From contig NZ_JAGTAS010000018.1 in NCBI RefSeq assembly GCF_025685425.1, positions 46,548-110,547 on the forward strand: 64,000 nucleotides of DNA, given 5' to 3'. The stretch is from Terriglobus albidus (GTDB lineage: Bacteria; Acidobacteriota; Terriglobia; Terriglobales; Acidobacteriaceae). Each line of letters begins with the position of its first letter. The stretch's first letter is position 1. Position numbers and translations under genes: made by a program. The notes beneath the pieces are model-generated. The model was not told the origin of the DNA. It did no database searches and worked only from the letters and a program-made list of their open reading frames with translations. Positions 27,282 through 36,669 of this stretch are shown piece after piece.

Positions 27282-27901
27282 GAAAACCTCGTGTCAATTT
27301 TGGGGATGGTATGGAGCGCCTATGTCGGCATTATAGCAAATTCATTGCAGTGTACCCTCAAGGGATTTCAAGTTCATCGTTGCTCGCTTCGTTGTCGGTC
27401 CTCGCTAGAGCTCCATCTGTGCCGATTACTGCTTCAGTGCTATCGCTAAATTCTTCAGTCGGCGGAAGGGCGCGTTCGCGCTTTGAATCATTGGGATTCA
27501 TTCACGGAAGCTGCGCGCTCGTTATCGGGTGTTCGTGGGTCGCAGAAGGAGCTATTGGCTATGAGGTTGTAGGTGTCGCTACTGCAATATCTGCTCGCTA
27601 GACTCTTGAATCGCGCCGAGCTGCGAGAGCGTAGGGAGGTGAGGTCCCAAAGCCTGCGGTGAATTCGGTGGTGCATTTTTACGAAATGTTTCAGGGGCTG
27701 TGGTGCATTTTTACGAAATGTTTCAGAGGCGATGGAGGCGGGCCAATGATATGACCCAGTGTCTTGACCCGATGTTTTCTGACGCGGTTAGAGAGCAGCT
27801 TTTGGCTGGGACGGTGATAGCATGGGACGAGAACCTTCGCTTACATATCCTGAGCGTCGAGTTTAAGTTGGTCCCCCATTTCAGGAGGCGTAGTTTATCA
27901 A
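27282..27901. other. Divergent intergenic region with a tandem repeat
   Basis: This 620-base gap separates minus-strand gmd from the plus-strand export operon and should carry promoters for both. It contains a 32-base tandem repeat listed separately. No gene is supported. Confidence 0.45.
27669..27726 (+). repeat. Two-copy tandem repeat, period 32
   Basis: Two adjacent units begin at 27669 and 27701 and share 26 identical bases that start TGGTGCATTTTTACGAAATG. They lie about 175 bases upstream of the Wza-like gene. An operator or binding-site duplication is possible; the function is unknown. Confidence 0.8.
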
Positions 27902-28960
27902 ATGTCCTGCGGATTGAAAGCGGCTCCGATTCCTCCATTTGTTGCAAAGCGGCGCGGTATGAAGATCTCTGCAGGGATCGTGACATTGGCGTGTTCGCTA
28001 TTTTTTTGTGAGCGAGGCCATGCTCAAGCAAGCATCAACGTGCCTGCGAGCGTAGACCAGACATCGTCGATTACCTCTCGCGGTTCTTTCGGCTCCAGAG
28101 GGCCTGCAGCCGGGCCAGTGGCTCTGCCGGAGGACTTCTCGCAGTTGCGCCTTGGGCCGGGTTTCAAATTGCAAATGTCGGTTTTTTCTGTGCCAGAAAT
28201 GTCCCAAGACCTTAGCGTCGATGACGGGGGGGCGGTTTCAATTCCCTTAATCGGGGATGTCCGTGTGGTGGGTCTCACCCTTCACCAAGCTGAGAAAAAG
28301 ATAGAAGCTGAGCTCGATTCCCAGCAAATGCTCGTCAAGCCACATGTTTCTCTCGTGATCAGTGCGTTTCCGCAGCAACCTGTTTTGGTCGCAGGTGAGG
28401 TCCAAACGCCTGGCAAGGTGCAGATTTTGGCGCCCCGCCCGGTTTTGGATTTAATTGCATCGGCGGGAGGCGTGACGACGGCGGCTGGCGGAGAAATTGA
28501 GATACACCATCTAAAAGATGGTTTCCCCGCCGAGGTCCGCCGGCTGCCATATGCAAACGGAAGGGATCCAGATGAGGCTCGTACGGCCTTGGTGTATCCC
28601 GGGGACACTGTATTTGTGAGGCGTGCCGGCGTTATCTATGTCTTGGGAGCGGTTGCAAAGCCCGGCGGGTATCTCATGGTGAACGGAGGCAAACTAGCTC
28701 TTTCTGAAGTAGTTAGTCTTGCTGGCGGGACTACCGTGGTAGCTTCAACGAAGCACGCTATCGTGGTGCGGAAAGAAGGAGAAAGTATCCGTCGTATCGA
28801 CGTACCCCTGAAGGATATGGAGCGCGGACGCGAAGCGCCGTTTGCGTTGGCTGAGGGGGATATGGTCTTCATTCCCAGCAGTAAGATCAAATCCGCTCTT
28901 GTGAACTCTTCAACCATATTGAGTTCTGCGGTTTCAGCGACGATTTATACCGTACGATAG
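27902..28960 (+). CDS. Polysaccharide export protein, Wza-like
   Basis: The product has a signal peptide (MKISAGIVTLACSLFF.., internal start at 27959), an N-terminal export domain (LRLGPGFKLQMSVFSVPE) and two SLBB-type domains (VAGEVQTPGKVQI; VLGAVAKPGGYLM). This is the outer-membrane or periplasmic conduit for polysaccharide. It ends with hydrophobic residues. ATG 27902 is preceded by AGGAGG at 13 bases; ATG 27959 would give a more typical signal peptide. It heads the plus-strand export operon. Confidence 0.88.
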   Translation: MSCGLKAAPIPPFVAKRRGMKISAGIVTLACSLFFCERGHAQASINVPASVDQTSSITSRGSFGSRGPAAGPVALPEDFSQLRLGPGFKLQMSVFSVPEMSQDLSVDDGGAVSIPLIGDVRVVGLTLHQAEKKIEAELDSQQMLVKPHVSLVISAFPQQPVLVAGEVQTPGKVQILAPRPVLDLIASAGGVTTAAGGEIEIHHLKDGFPAEVRRLPYANGRDPDEARTALVYPGDTVFVRRAGVIYVLGAVAKPGGYLMVNGGKLALSEVVSLAGGTTVVASTKHAIVVRKEGESIRRIDVPLKDMERGREAPFALAEGDMVFIPSSKIKSALVNSSTILSSAVSATIYTVR

Positions 28961-29192
28961 GGCCGCCTCCGGGACGCTTGTTTAGATTCTGGCATTTCAG
29001 GTTGAGGTCGTTACACGGAACCATCAATCCACGGTCGTGGCATCAGCTTTGATGAAAAGGTGCCGAAGGTAATCGCGAGATATTGGTACTGTAGGGGTAT
29101 TCTGACGTGGCTGAAGAGTCGCTTCGGGTATACTACGATCAGTTTCCAGCGGCACATGCTGACAACCCCAATTCCTGCAGGAAAGTCTCTAA

Positions 29193-31502
29193 ATGCTTAC
29201 AAGTGAAACGAGCGGCTCGAAGAGCAGCCCCCATGTACTTCGTCAACAGCAGACTCACGATTTGCAGTTATTGGATGTATGGAAATTTCTTGTCCGCCAG
29301 CGCACCGTCATTGCGATATGTGCCCTGCTTGGAGTGGTTGCCGGGTGTATCGCGTATGTCCGCGCACCCCGGCAATACACTTCATCTGCAACCGTTGAGA
29401 TGAATCGCGATGCGACTTCAGGGTTGGGTCTGCAGGATCTCTCAGGCGCGGGGTCTGCCTTAGGCATCGGCCAAGACTTCATGACCGATATGCTTACACA
29501 GCAGGCGGTTTTAATGAGTGACAATACCGCTTTATCGGTCATCGACCGCTTACATTTGGACGAGACCGAGCCTTTCCGTACTGTTAAGATCGCCGATAAG
29601 GGATCGAACAAAAACTACGTTGAGAACGCAAGCATCCGTGAAAAGATGGTTTCCATCTTTAAAACGAGATTGCAGGCTGTGCCGGTAAAAAATACAAGAT
29701 TGATACGAGTATTCTATACAGACACAGACCCAGATAGGGCGGCCAAGGTTGCTAATACGGTTGTGGAGGCGTATCTCGCTAACCACACCCGCACCCGATA
29801 CGAAGCCACCTCAAAGGCGTCTGAATGGCTTACAAAGCAGCTTGAAGATCTAAAGATTCAAGCGGAGAAGTCCCACGAGCAAGTAGCAAAGCTCGAGCAG
29901 GAGAGCGGCATACTGACGCTTTCTTCGCCAACCTCCGGCAACAGCCAAGGTGGTCAAGGAGAATCCGTCGCACTCAATCCTGACTATCAGCAATTACTTG
30001 TGCTAAGTCAGGAACTGAGCCAGGCCGAGTTGTTACGCATTCAGCAAGAAACGGCCTATCGTTTAGCTCAAACGAGCGAAGCGGATGCGCTGTTGGAGGA
30101 TACTGGAGCTCGCGGTATTTTGGGCAAAGAGAACCCTCTCGCGCTCGATAGCGAAAATATGCAGCTTATACGTTCTTTGCGGGCGCAGCAGCTTTCGCTG
30201 GAGACAAAGATTTCAGCCGAACAGGTTAGGTATGGCGCTCGAAATCCAGTCATCATCGAATTGCAAAAGCAGCTGCAGTCGATCAAAGAGCAACTAGCAG
30301 CAGAGATAGGGCGGGTGAAAGAAAGTGCTAAACGTAGCTATGAATTAGCCCTCCGTAATGAACATGCGCTTCAGCAGGAAGTTGATAAGCAGCGTCAGCA
30401 TGTATCGGCAATCGGAAATCAAATGGCGGCCTTGGCCTTCCTGCGGGAAGAAGAATTAACTAGCCGTCGTCTCTATCAAGACCTCTACACTCGTCTAGAA
30501 GAAGCTAATATTGCTGCCGGAGTTAGATCGTCAGGCATGGCGGTCGTTGATCCGGCAAGGCCGTCAAGTCGGAAGTCATCTCCGATCTTAAAGAGCGATA
30601 TCGGGGCTGGCTTGGCTGCTGGCCTTATGTGTGGAATATTCATTGCAGCCTTCCGGCAAGTCAGGGACAATACGCTTAATATCCCTGAGGACTTTGAAGA
30701 GCGCTCTCCTTTTCCAATGTTGGGAGTTATACCTGGTTTTGAATCGGGTGGTAGTACCCCGTATGACGATGGGAAAGAATCTGATAAACCTATCATTGAT
30801 GATAAGGCTTGGATCCTTCGCTTACCGAAATCGCAGGTATCGGAAGCCTATCGCCAAATTCGGACCTCCCTCCTTTTGGCGTCGATCGATAGCCCTCCGA
30901 AGGTGATTCAGTTTACGAGCCCGCTGAGTGGCGATGGAAAATCCACGACAGCATACAACCTTTCGGTTGCTTTTGCGGCGCAATCATCGAGAGTCCTTAT
31001 TATCGACGCAGATATGCGCCGTCCCAGCATTCGGAAGATCAGTCAGATCGAGGAGCCACGCGGATTGAGCGAGGTACTTTCAGGGGCGAGCACCTTTGCG
31101 CAAGTAGTTCAACAGCATCCACATCTTCCTTCCCTTCACATTCTTTTGGCCGGTGCCACGCCACCTGATCCTGCTGAGCTGCTCGGTTCCAAGCGTTTTG
31201 CTAGCCTCATTGAAGACCTCAAGGGGCAGTACGATTACATCATGGTCGATGTCCCGCCAGTCCTCCTCGTCACCGATCCGGTCGTGACATCCACAATCGT
31301 AGACGCTGTTGTAATTGTGGTCCGAGCAGGAAAGACTACCAAGCCGGCGCTGCGTCGCTTGTGGAGCTCACTCGACAATCCCACGATCAAGGTGCTCGGT
31401 TTCGTTGTGAACGATTTCAACCGCCGTTTACAGAGTTTTGCCTACGGATATGAGGGATATAAGGCATCTAACTACTATTACTACAGCCGTGATTCCAAAT
31501 AA
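29193..31502 (+). CDS. Polysaccharide co-polymerase/tyrosine autokinase, Wzc-like
   Basis: The 769-residue inner-membrane protein has transmembrane segments at residues 38-56 and about 470-487. They bracket a periplasmic Wzz-type domain rich in coiled coil. The cytoplasmic BY-kinase domain carries Walker A SGDGKST at 579-585 and Walker A' at 605 (DADMRRPS). The Tyr-rich tail (YYYYS) is the usual autophosphorylation cluster. It controls chain length and export together with the Wza-like protein upstream. GGA-containing Shine-Dalgarno sequence precedes the ATG. Confidence 0.92.
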   Translation: MLTSETSGSKSSPHVLRQQQTHDLQLLDVWKFLVRQRTVIAICALLGVVAGCIAYVRAPRQYTSSATVEMNRDATSGLGLQDLSGAGSALGIGQDFMTDMLTQQAVLMSDNTALSVIDRLHLDETEPFRTVKIADKGSNKNYVENASIREKMVSIFKTRLQAVPVKNTRLIRVFYTDTDPDRAAKVANTVVEAYLANHTRTRYEATSKASEWLTKQLEDLKIQAEKSHEQVAKLEQESGILTLSSPTSGNSQGGQGESVALNPDYQQLLVLSQELSQAELLRIQQETAYRLAQTSEADALLEDTGARGILGKENPLALDSENMQLIRSLRAQQLSLETKISAEQVRYGARNPVIIELQKQLQSIKEQLAAEIGRVKESAKRSYELALRNEHALQQEVDKQRQHVSAIGNQMAALAFLREEELTSRRLYQDLYTRLEEANIAAGVRSSGMAVVDPARPSSRKSSPILKSDIGAGLAAGLMCGIFIAAFRQVRDNTLNIPEDFEERSPFPMLGVIPGFESGGSTPYDDGKESDKPIIDDKAWILRLPKSQVSEAYRQIRTSLLLASIDSPPKVIQFTSPLSGDGKSTTAYNLSVAFAAQSSRVLIIDADMRRPSIRKISQIEEPRGLSEVLSGASTFAQVVQQHPHLPSLHILLAGATPPDPAELLGSKRFASLIEDLKGQYDYIMVDVPPVLLVTDPVVTSTIVDAVVIVVRAGKTTKPALRRLWSSLDNPTIKVLGFVVNDFNRRLQSFAYGYEGYKASNYYYYSRDSK

Positions 31503-31986
31503 GGGTTGGAGCAATTCGGTCGGGAGGCCGCCATCACTAATTAGTGGCAGCGGTCTCGGGGCGGTATCCTCTGATCCTAAAGAGAGAATTTTGAAATCCT
31601 GGCAGGCCGTATCTGTAGGTGTGGCGGGGATGCCGTCATTTGCGGGAGGTTTCGCTCTGTAGTATAGCGTCGCGATTAAAGCCAGGACTGTATAGCTTAT
31701 GTAAAATAGCTATGCAGGCAGCGCTGTTGACGACGGATTCCTCCATGTTCGTAGAGTCGGTCCGGTTGAGAAAATCAGCATCTAGTGCCCCAACCTTAGA
31801 GGTGGAAGAGTTGCTTCCGATGGGCTGCCACCAAGTGTAATCAAGCAATCGCACGTGCTAAAATCGAAGCATGTAGTTTCGCTAAGGGCATTCCACCTAA
31901 AGTTTTCGGTTATACACAGATTTAAACATCCCGCAGTCTCTTGATGAGGCTCCGCCTTCTTCCTCTTGGGGGCGTGGAGTATACGT
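31503..31986. other. Intergenic region, no supported gene
   Basis: Between the kinase gene and the next glycosyltransferase I see no coding sequence with a ribosome-binding site and no clear terminator. A promoter for the downstream gene set is possible. Confidence 0.35.
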
Positions 31987-33192
31987 ATGATTATTGCTAT
32001 CTGTGCCCCTGTGGATATTCATGCGCTTGCTCGTTTCAAAGGGGTTGATTTCACCGATATCCCAAGGGGAATGGGCAGCACCGCTACGACGCCGCTTGTC
32101 ATTGAATTCCTTCGTCGAGGACATGAGGTTGTGATATACACCCTCAGCTATGCCCTAGAGAAGCCGATCGATGTCTCTTGGGGCAATCTTCGTCTCGTAG
32201 TCGGATCCTCTCGTCAATTTGGCGCGGCCCGGAGTTTTTACTGGCCTGAGATCAAATTTCTTCAAAAAGCCATTTCTGCGGATTCTCCTGCGTTTGTGCA
32301 CGCACACTGGACATATGAGTTCGCATTAGGGGCGCTGCTTTCGGGGGTGCCCACTTTCATCACGATTCATGATCTTCCCTGGAATGTACTTCGGTACTTT
32401 CGGGATCGGTGTCGGACTGTGCGGCTACTAATGGCGTACGCCGTGAGTTTGAAGGGGAGAAGCTACTCTGCGGTCTCACGGGATGCCGCTCGTCATTTCT
32501 CTCGTTACCTGCGTCCTGGTGCAGAAGTCGAGGTTATTCCAAACTTCTTGTCAGACTTGGTTGTTGGCAAAAGTAAAGGACCGCGACTTCACCCGGACAG
32601 GGCACTCGTATTTGCTTGTGTGATACAGGGGTGGACCGCGCGGAAGAACGCCGGAGCTGCACTTCGAGCTTTTGCAAAGTTTAATCGTGCCTACCCCGAA
32701 AGTCGCCTATTAATGATCGGTCACGATTACCAAGAGGGAGGGGGCGCGTGTCTTTGGGCTCAAAAACAAAATCTCACCCGCGGGGTGAATTTTGTAGGAC
32801 CTCTGGAATACCCAGCGATGCTAGATCGCGTTGTAGCGGATGTCGATGTACTGCTGATGCCCTCGCTAGATGAGGCGTTCTCGATGACCGTGCTAGAGAA
32901 CATGGCACTCGCTAATCCAATTATCGCAGGAAACACTACACCCGGGATTCGTGAGCAACTCGCCGACGGCCAAGCTGGTCTCATTGTTAACGTTAGGAGC
33001 CCTGATGCAATTTTCTCCGCAATGGTGAGGCTTCAAACTGACAAGGAATTGTTCCAACAGATTTCTGCAAGCGCGCACCGAAGAGCCCTTACGGAATTCA
33101 CCGCCGAGCAGGTCGTTCCCAAGTATGAGCAATGGTATTCAAATAGCATTCGGCATAGAAGTCTCCCGCCAGCGAGGGGGGAGCAATGTTAA
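31987..33192 (+). CDS. Glycosyltransferase family 4
   Basis: The 401-residue enzyme starts MIIAICAPVDIHALARF; ATG 31987 has GGAG 7 bases upstream and is preferred over a start at 31966. The signature SLDEAFSMTVLE gives the E-x7-E pattern, and the sequence HAHWTYEFALG fits the N-terminal acceptor domain. It overlaps the downstream polymerase gene by 7 bases, so the two are translationally coupled. Confidence 0.85.
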   Translation: MIIAICAPVDIHALARFKGVDFTDIPRGMGSTATTPLVIEFLRRGHEVVIYTLSYALEKPIDVSWGNLRLVVGSSRQFGAARSFYWPEIKFLQKAISADSPAFVHAHWTYEFALGALLSGVPTFITIHDLPWNVLRYFRDRCRTVRLLMAYAVSLKGRSYSAVSRDAARHFSRYLRPGAEVEVIPNFLSDLVVGKSKGPRLHPDRALVFACVIQGWTARKNAGAALRAFAKFNRAYPESRLLMIGHDYQEGGGACLWAQKQNLTRGVNFVGPLEYPAMLDRVVADVDVLLMPSLDEAFSMTVLENMALANPIIAGNTTPGIREQLADGQAGLIVNVRSPDAIFSAMVRLQTDKELFQQISASAHRRALTEFTAEQVVPKYEQWYSNSIRHRSLPPARGEQC

Positions 33193-34496
33193 ATGCTTTG
33201 CTGGCGATTGTCGGTATTGCCATCGCCATATTTTATATAAATCAGCTTGTCAATAATGTCGCCTTTGGATGGGCGAGTCTCCTCCTGACCGAATGGATAG
33301 ACTTTACATTCGGAACGAGTCAATCCGCCGTTGGAGGTCTCAATCTATCTCTTCCCGATGTCGTATCAATGTGCCTCTTGCTTGCGGGCGCAGTGCGTAC
33401 GTTACCGCGACTTAAGGAAAATAACGGAGCAAGACTAATCGCATTTGGATACTTGTCGATCTTCTTCTTCAACTATTTCCGAGGGGTAATGATCTATGGT
33501 TTTCCCGCTGCTTCAAACGAGGCCCGTGGCTATGTGGCTTCACTCGCGGGATTTCTCTATTTCTTGACAATTCCGACTGATGGAGAAACGCTAAAAAAGT
33601 TTGTTCGCTTTTTTCTGGTCTACGTTGCTGGCCTATTTGTGACATCTGTAGCCGCCTTCGCAGGTCTGCCGGTTGGGTCGGTGGCTTGGGCGCACGGACA
33701 GAGTGAAGAAGCGATCAACGGACGCTTGCTGCCGTCAGGCGCCGCCGGCGGTGTGGCATGCGGATTTATTTTCGGTGTCGCACCCTCGAGATGGAATAAA
33801 GGAACGGTCTCCAAATTCGCACCTGCGATCATGTTTGGTCTTGCGATTTTTCTCCGACACCGCACCGTATGGGTAATGCTGATCGCAGCTTTAGTTACCA
33901 TGGTTGTAGTGGACAGGAAGATGATCCGAAGGGTGATACCTTCGCTGATTGTTCTGGGCTTTCTAGGTGGACTTGCTAGCTATTTTGCCCCATCTGACGT
34001 ATCTCAAGAGCAGTCGGAACGGATTACGGATGCGACACAGGACGAAGGTACATTCTTGTGGCGGCTAAGAAGCTGGGAGGAACTCGTCTCTGATGATAGT
34101 GAGGGCATCGTGCCAATTCTGATCGGTAAGCCGGTCGGCAGCGGATACTGGAGATTTTCTCCAGAGACCGGGACCTATACAACCCTTCCACCTCACAGTG
34201 AATACGTACAGGAATATCTTAGAGTGGGTGCCATCGGTTCGATGTTTTTGCTTTTAATGTTCTTGCGCCCTCTCTTTCATCTTTGGAACTACTCAAGAAG
34301 GATCCGCAATGATGGCGACTCTTCCCCGGCGATATGGTGCGTAATTGTGGTCGCGATATTCGCATATGGTATTACCTACGCTATTGGACCCGATCTATAT
34401 GCCCTACTGGCAATCGGGAATGCAGTTGCAGTAGGCTGGCGTCACGCAGATTACTCATTTTTAGAAGAGCATGGGCAGCTAGTTTTGAGCTCCTAG
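33186..34496 (+). CDS. O-antigen/exopolysaccharide polymerase, Wzy-like
   Basis: The 436-residue protein has about 10-12 hydrophobic segments and a large extracytoplasmic loop in the second half containing RLRSWEELV and GSGYWRF. The arrangement and charged periplasmic loop match the O-antigen ligase/polymerase (Wzy/WaaL) superfamily. In a Wzx/Wzy pathway it would join repeat units at the periplasmic face. It lies between a glycosyltransferase and a family 2 glycosyltransferase, overlapping the former. Polymerase rather than ligase is inferred from the locus. Confidence 0.72.
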   Translation: MLNALLAIVGIAIAIFYINQLVNNVAFGWASLLLTEWIDFTFGTSQSAVGGLNLSLPDVVSMCLLLAGAVRTLPRLKENNGARLIAFGYLSIFFFNYFRGVMIYGFPAASNEARGYVASLAGFLYFLTIPTDGETLKKFVRFFLVYVAGLFVTSVAAFAGLPVGSVAWAHGQSEEAINGRLLPSGAAGGVACGFIFGVAPSRWNKGTVSKFAPAIMFGLAIFLRHRTVWVMLIAALVTMVVVDRKMIRRVIPSLIVLGFLGGLASYFAPSDVSQEQSERITDATQDEGTFLWRLRSWEELVSDDSEGIVPILIGKPVGSGYWRFSPETGTYTTLPPHSEYVQEYLRVGAIGSMFLLLMFLRPLFHLWNYSRRIRNDGDSSPAIWCVIVVAIFAYGITYAIGPDLYALLAIGNAVAVGWRHADYSFLEEHGQLVLSS

Positions 34497-34537
34497 CTCC
34501 ATCCTTAGTGAAAGCTAAAACCGTCTCGGGAGGAGAT

Positions 34538-35383
34538 GTGATCCAGCGTATCGCCGCACTCGCCACCTGCTATAACCGGAGAGAGTTGACCCTGGAATCG
34601 CTTCAGTCGCTTCTCAGCCAACAAGTCGCGCGCGCTGTAACCTTAGATGTCTATTTGGTTGATGACGGAAGCTCGGATGGCACAGCCGAGGCTGTGGGCC
34701 TGAGATTTCCAAGCGTCCGCGTCCTTTCAGGCGATGGAACGCTCTACTGGAATGGCGGCATGCGGAAGGCTTTTCGGGCGGCAATGGATGGTGATTACGA
34801 TGCGTACATTTGGTTTAACGACGATTCTCGTCTGCTTCCCGGTGCCCTTCAGAAAATCATCGAATGCGCGGAAGAAGTAATTGTCAATCGGCCCGGCGTC
34901 ATTGTAGCCGGTAGCATGAGGCGACCCGGTAGCGTTGAGCTAACCTATGGTGGCTTGATAAAGCGGGCAAAGGGGCTTCGGCTTGATTTCTATTCGGTCG
35001 AACCTCACCCACACCATTCATTACCTTGCGATACGATGAATGGGAACTTCACTTTGATTTCTCGCAGTGTTGCGCAAACCGTCGGAAACTTGGATGCCCG
35101 CTTCAAGCATCAACTTGGTGATTTTGACTATGGTCTTCGCGCAAAGAAACTCGGCTTCGACATTGTTGCGATGCCAGGTTTTGCAGGAGAGTGCGAGGGG
35201 AATAGCAGCGCGAATACTTGGCGGGATCCACGCCTACCACTCCGCGCCCGGTGGCGTCAACTGATGTCGCCTAAAGGTGCGCCTCCCAAAGAATGGGTTT
35301 TGTACACGGCGCGTCATTTCGGCTGGCGTTTCCCGCTATACGCGATATCGCCTTATGTGAAGACCCTCCTTGGATTGCGTTAA
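34538..35383 (+). CDS. Glycosyltransferase family 2, rhamnosyl/galactofuranosyltransferase-like
   Basis: The 281-residue GT-A glycosyltransferase starts at GTG 34538 with GGAGGAG immediately upstream. The N-terminal ALATCYNRRELTLESLQSL and YLVDDGSSDGTAE are typical of family 2, with the metal-binding motif in WFNDDSRL. The block GDFDYGLRAKKLGF contains the likely catalytic acidic residues. The longer frame to 34334 overlaps the polymerase gene and is unlikely to be used. Confidence 0.85.
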   Translation: MIQRIAALATCYNRRELTLESLQSLLSQQVARAVTLDVYLVDDGSSDGTAEAVGLRFPSVRVLSGDGTLYWNGGMRKAFRAAMDGDYDAYIWFNDDSRLLPGALQKIIECAEEVIVNRPGVIVAGSMRRPGSVELTYGGLIKRAKGLRLDFYSVEPHPHHSLPCDTMNGNFTLISRSVAQTVGNLDARFKHQLGDFDYGLRAKKLGFDIVAMPGFAGECEGNSSANTWRDPRLPLRARWRQLMSPKGAPPKEWVLYTARHFGWRFPLYAISPYVKTLLGLR

Positions 35384-35562
35384 GTGGGGCAATAGTTGTT
35401 GCTCCAAATAGGATTTGATTTAGGCGGTCTCGCCCCAAGGGGTATCGCGAGGCGGCCCATGCAAACCGACCGAACTGTTCCATGAATTCTTCATCAGACG
35501 TTAGGCTTAGTCGTCGTTGCCATAGTTGTCACCAGTTCTAATCTAAGATCGAGGAGGAAAAT

Positions 35563-36657
35563 ATGAGATTTGTCGTTGCTCGACGGACTGGGCGGCGTGG
35601 TGAAGGACTTGGCAATGAGATCATGGCGTGGAGTAAAGGCTATATAGCGAGTCAAGTGCTAGGTGCGAAGTTGATTGGACCCGGTTGGGGCATCAATGCT
35701 CGACGCTACTACCGGAACTTTCAGACATCCCGGTTCGACTTTGTACTAGAAGACCTCTTATATCGACTCGCCACGTATCGGTTTGAGGAGGCTGATTATA
35801 GAGCCAGTGGCGAACTAAATTTTGGAGCAGCGATAGAAAAGTGGTCTCAAGAAAAACACCTCGACCATCGTAGTTCCTTCATCGTCTCCGTTGGGGGGAT
35901 GTATGGCGGGTATTTGGCGATCCGGGATGCACGTCCTTTCATTTGGCAGAAGCTATTAGGCAGCAAGAATGCCCTATCTAATATCTATAGGGTGACGTCT
36001 CGGTTAGATCCAGGCAAGTTATTTGTCGCCGTGCATATGCGAGTGGGGAATGACTTTCAGGACCCAGGAGCGACATCAGAATTCCGAGGACGTTTCAATA
36101 TGAAGCTTCCCTTGGAGTGGTATCTAAACATCTGCGAATCACTTAGTCATACATTTAAGGATAAAGTTCAATTTCATTTCTTCACGGACCGACAAGGCCC
36201 CGAGTTTCAGGAAGCAGTCGCCAGATTCAACCCCGGCCAGGAGGGGCGACCTGAGCTATCTGAGACCAGCGATCTGGCTCTCATGGCGATGGCTGATTTT
36301 CGAATATGTTCGGTTTCGTCTTATAGCTTGGTAGCGAGTTTTCTTTCAGGGGGGCTTTATGCGTGGTATGAACCACAGCTGTCGCTTCTACACGAAGCAT
36401 ATACATTATGGGGACACGAGACTTCACAGCAAATGGATAACTCGCCGACACGGCTTGCCTATCAAGAAGCGTGTAGAGCCATTTGGGAGAAGGAAGGCTC
36501 TGGAATAATCCAGGGTTGGCCAATCAGCCTCGCGGGAAAATTGCCGCCAGGATTGGTACATGCTTTGGAGCATAAGCTGGCGTCTGCCAACCAAGCCTTC
36601 AACTTGTTGTCCTATGGCGTTGTTCCCAAAAAGTTCACCGTGTCAATAGGTAATTAG
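35563..36657 (+). CDS. Candidate fucosyltransferase-superfamily glycosyltransferase
   Basis: The 364-residue protein carries VAVHMRVGNDF at about residue 156 and FHFFTD some 45 residues later, plus SSYSLVASFLSGG near residue 255. This order of motifs resembles GT11-type alpha-fucosyltransferases, whose HxR block binds GDP-fucose. The presence of gmd and fcl in the locus strengthens this call. The family assignment is tentative because the second Arg of the usual HxRRxD motif is replaced. GGAGG lies well placed before the ATG. Confidence 0.6.
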   Translation: MRFVVARRTGRRGEGLGNEIMAWSKGYIASQVLGAKLIGPGWGINARRYYRNFQTSRFDFVLEDLLYRLATYRFEEADYRASGELNFGAAIEKWSQEKHLDHRSSFIVSVGGMYGGYLAIRDARPFIWQKLLGSKNALSNIYRVTSRLDPGKLFVAVHMRVGNDFQDPGATSEFRGRFNMKLPLEWYLNICESLSHTFKDKVQFHFFTDRQGPEFQEAVARFNPGQEGRPELSETSDLALMAMADFRICSVSSYSLVASFLSGGLYAWYEPQLSLLHEAYTLWGHETSQQMDNSPTRLAYQEACRAIWEKEGSGIIQGWPISLAGKLPPGLVHALEHKLASANQAFNLLSYGVVPKKFTVSIGN

Positions 36658-36669
36658 CGGATTTTTGAT

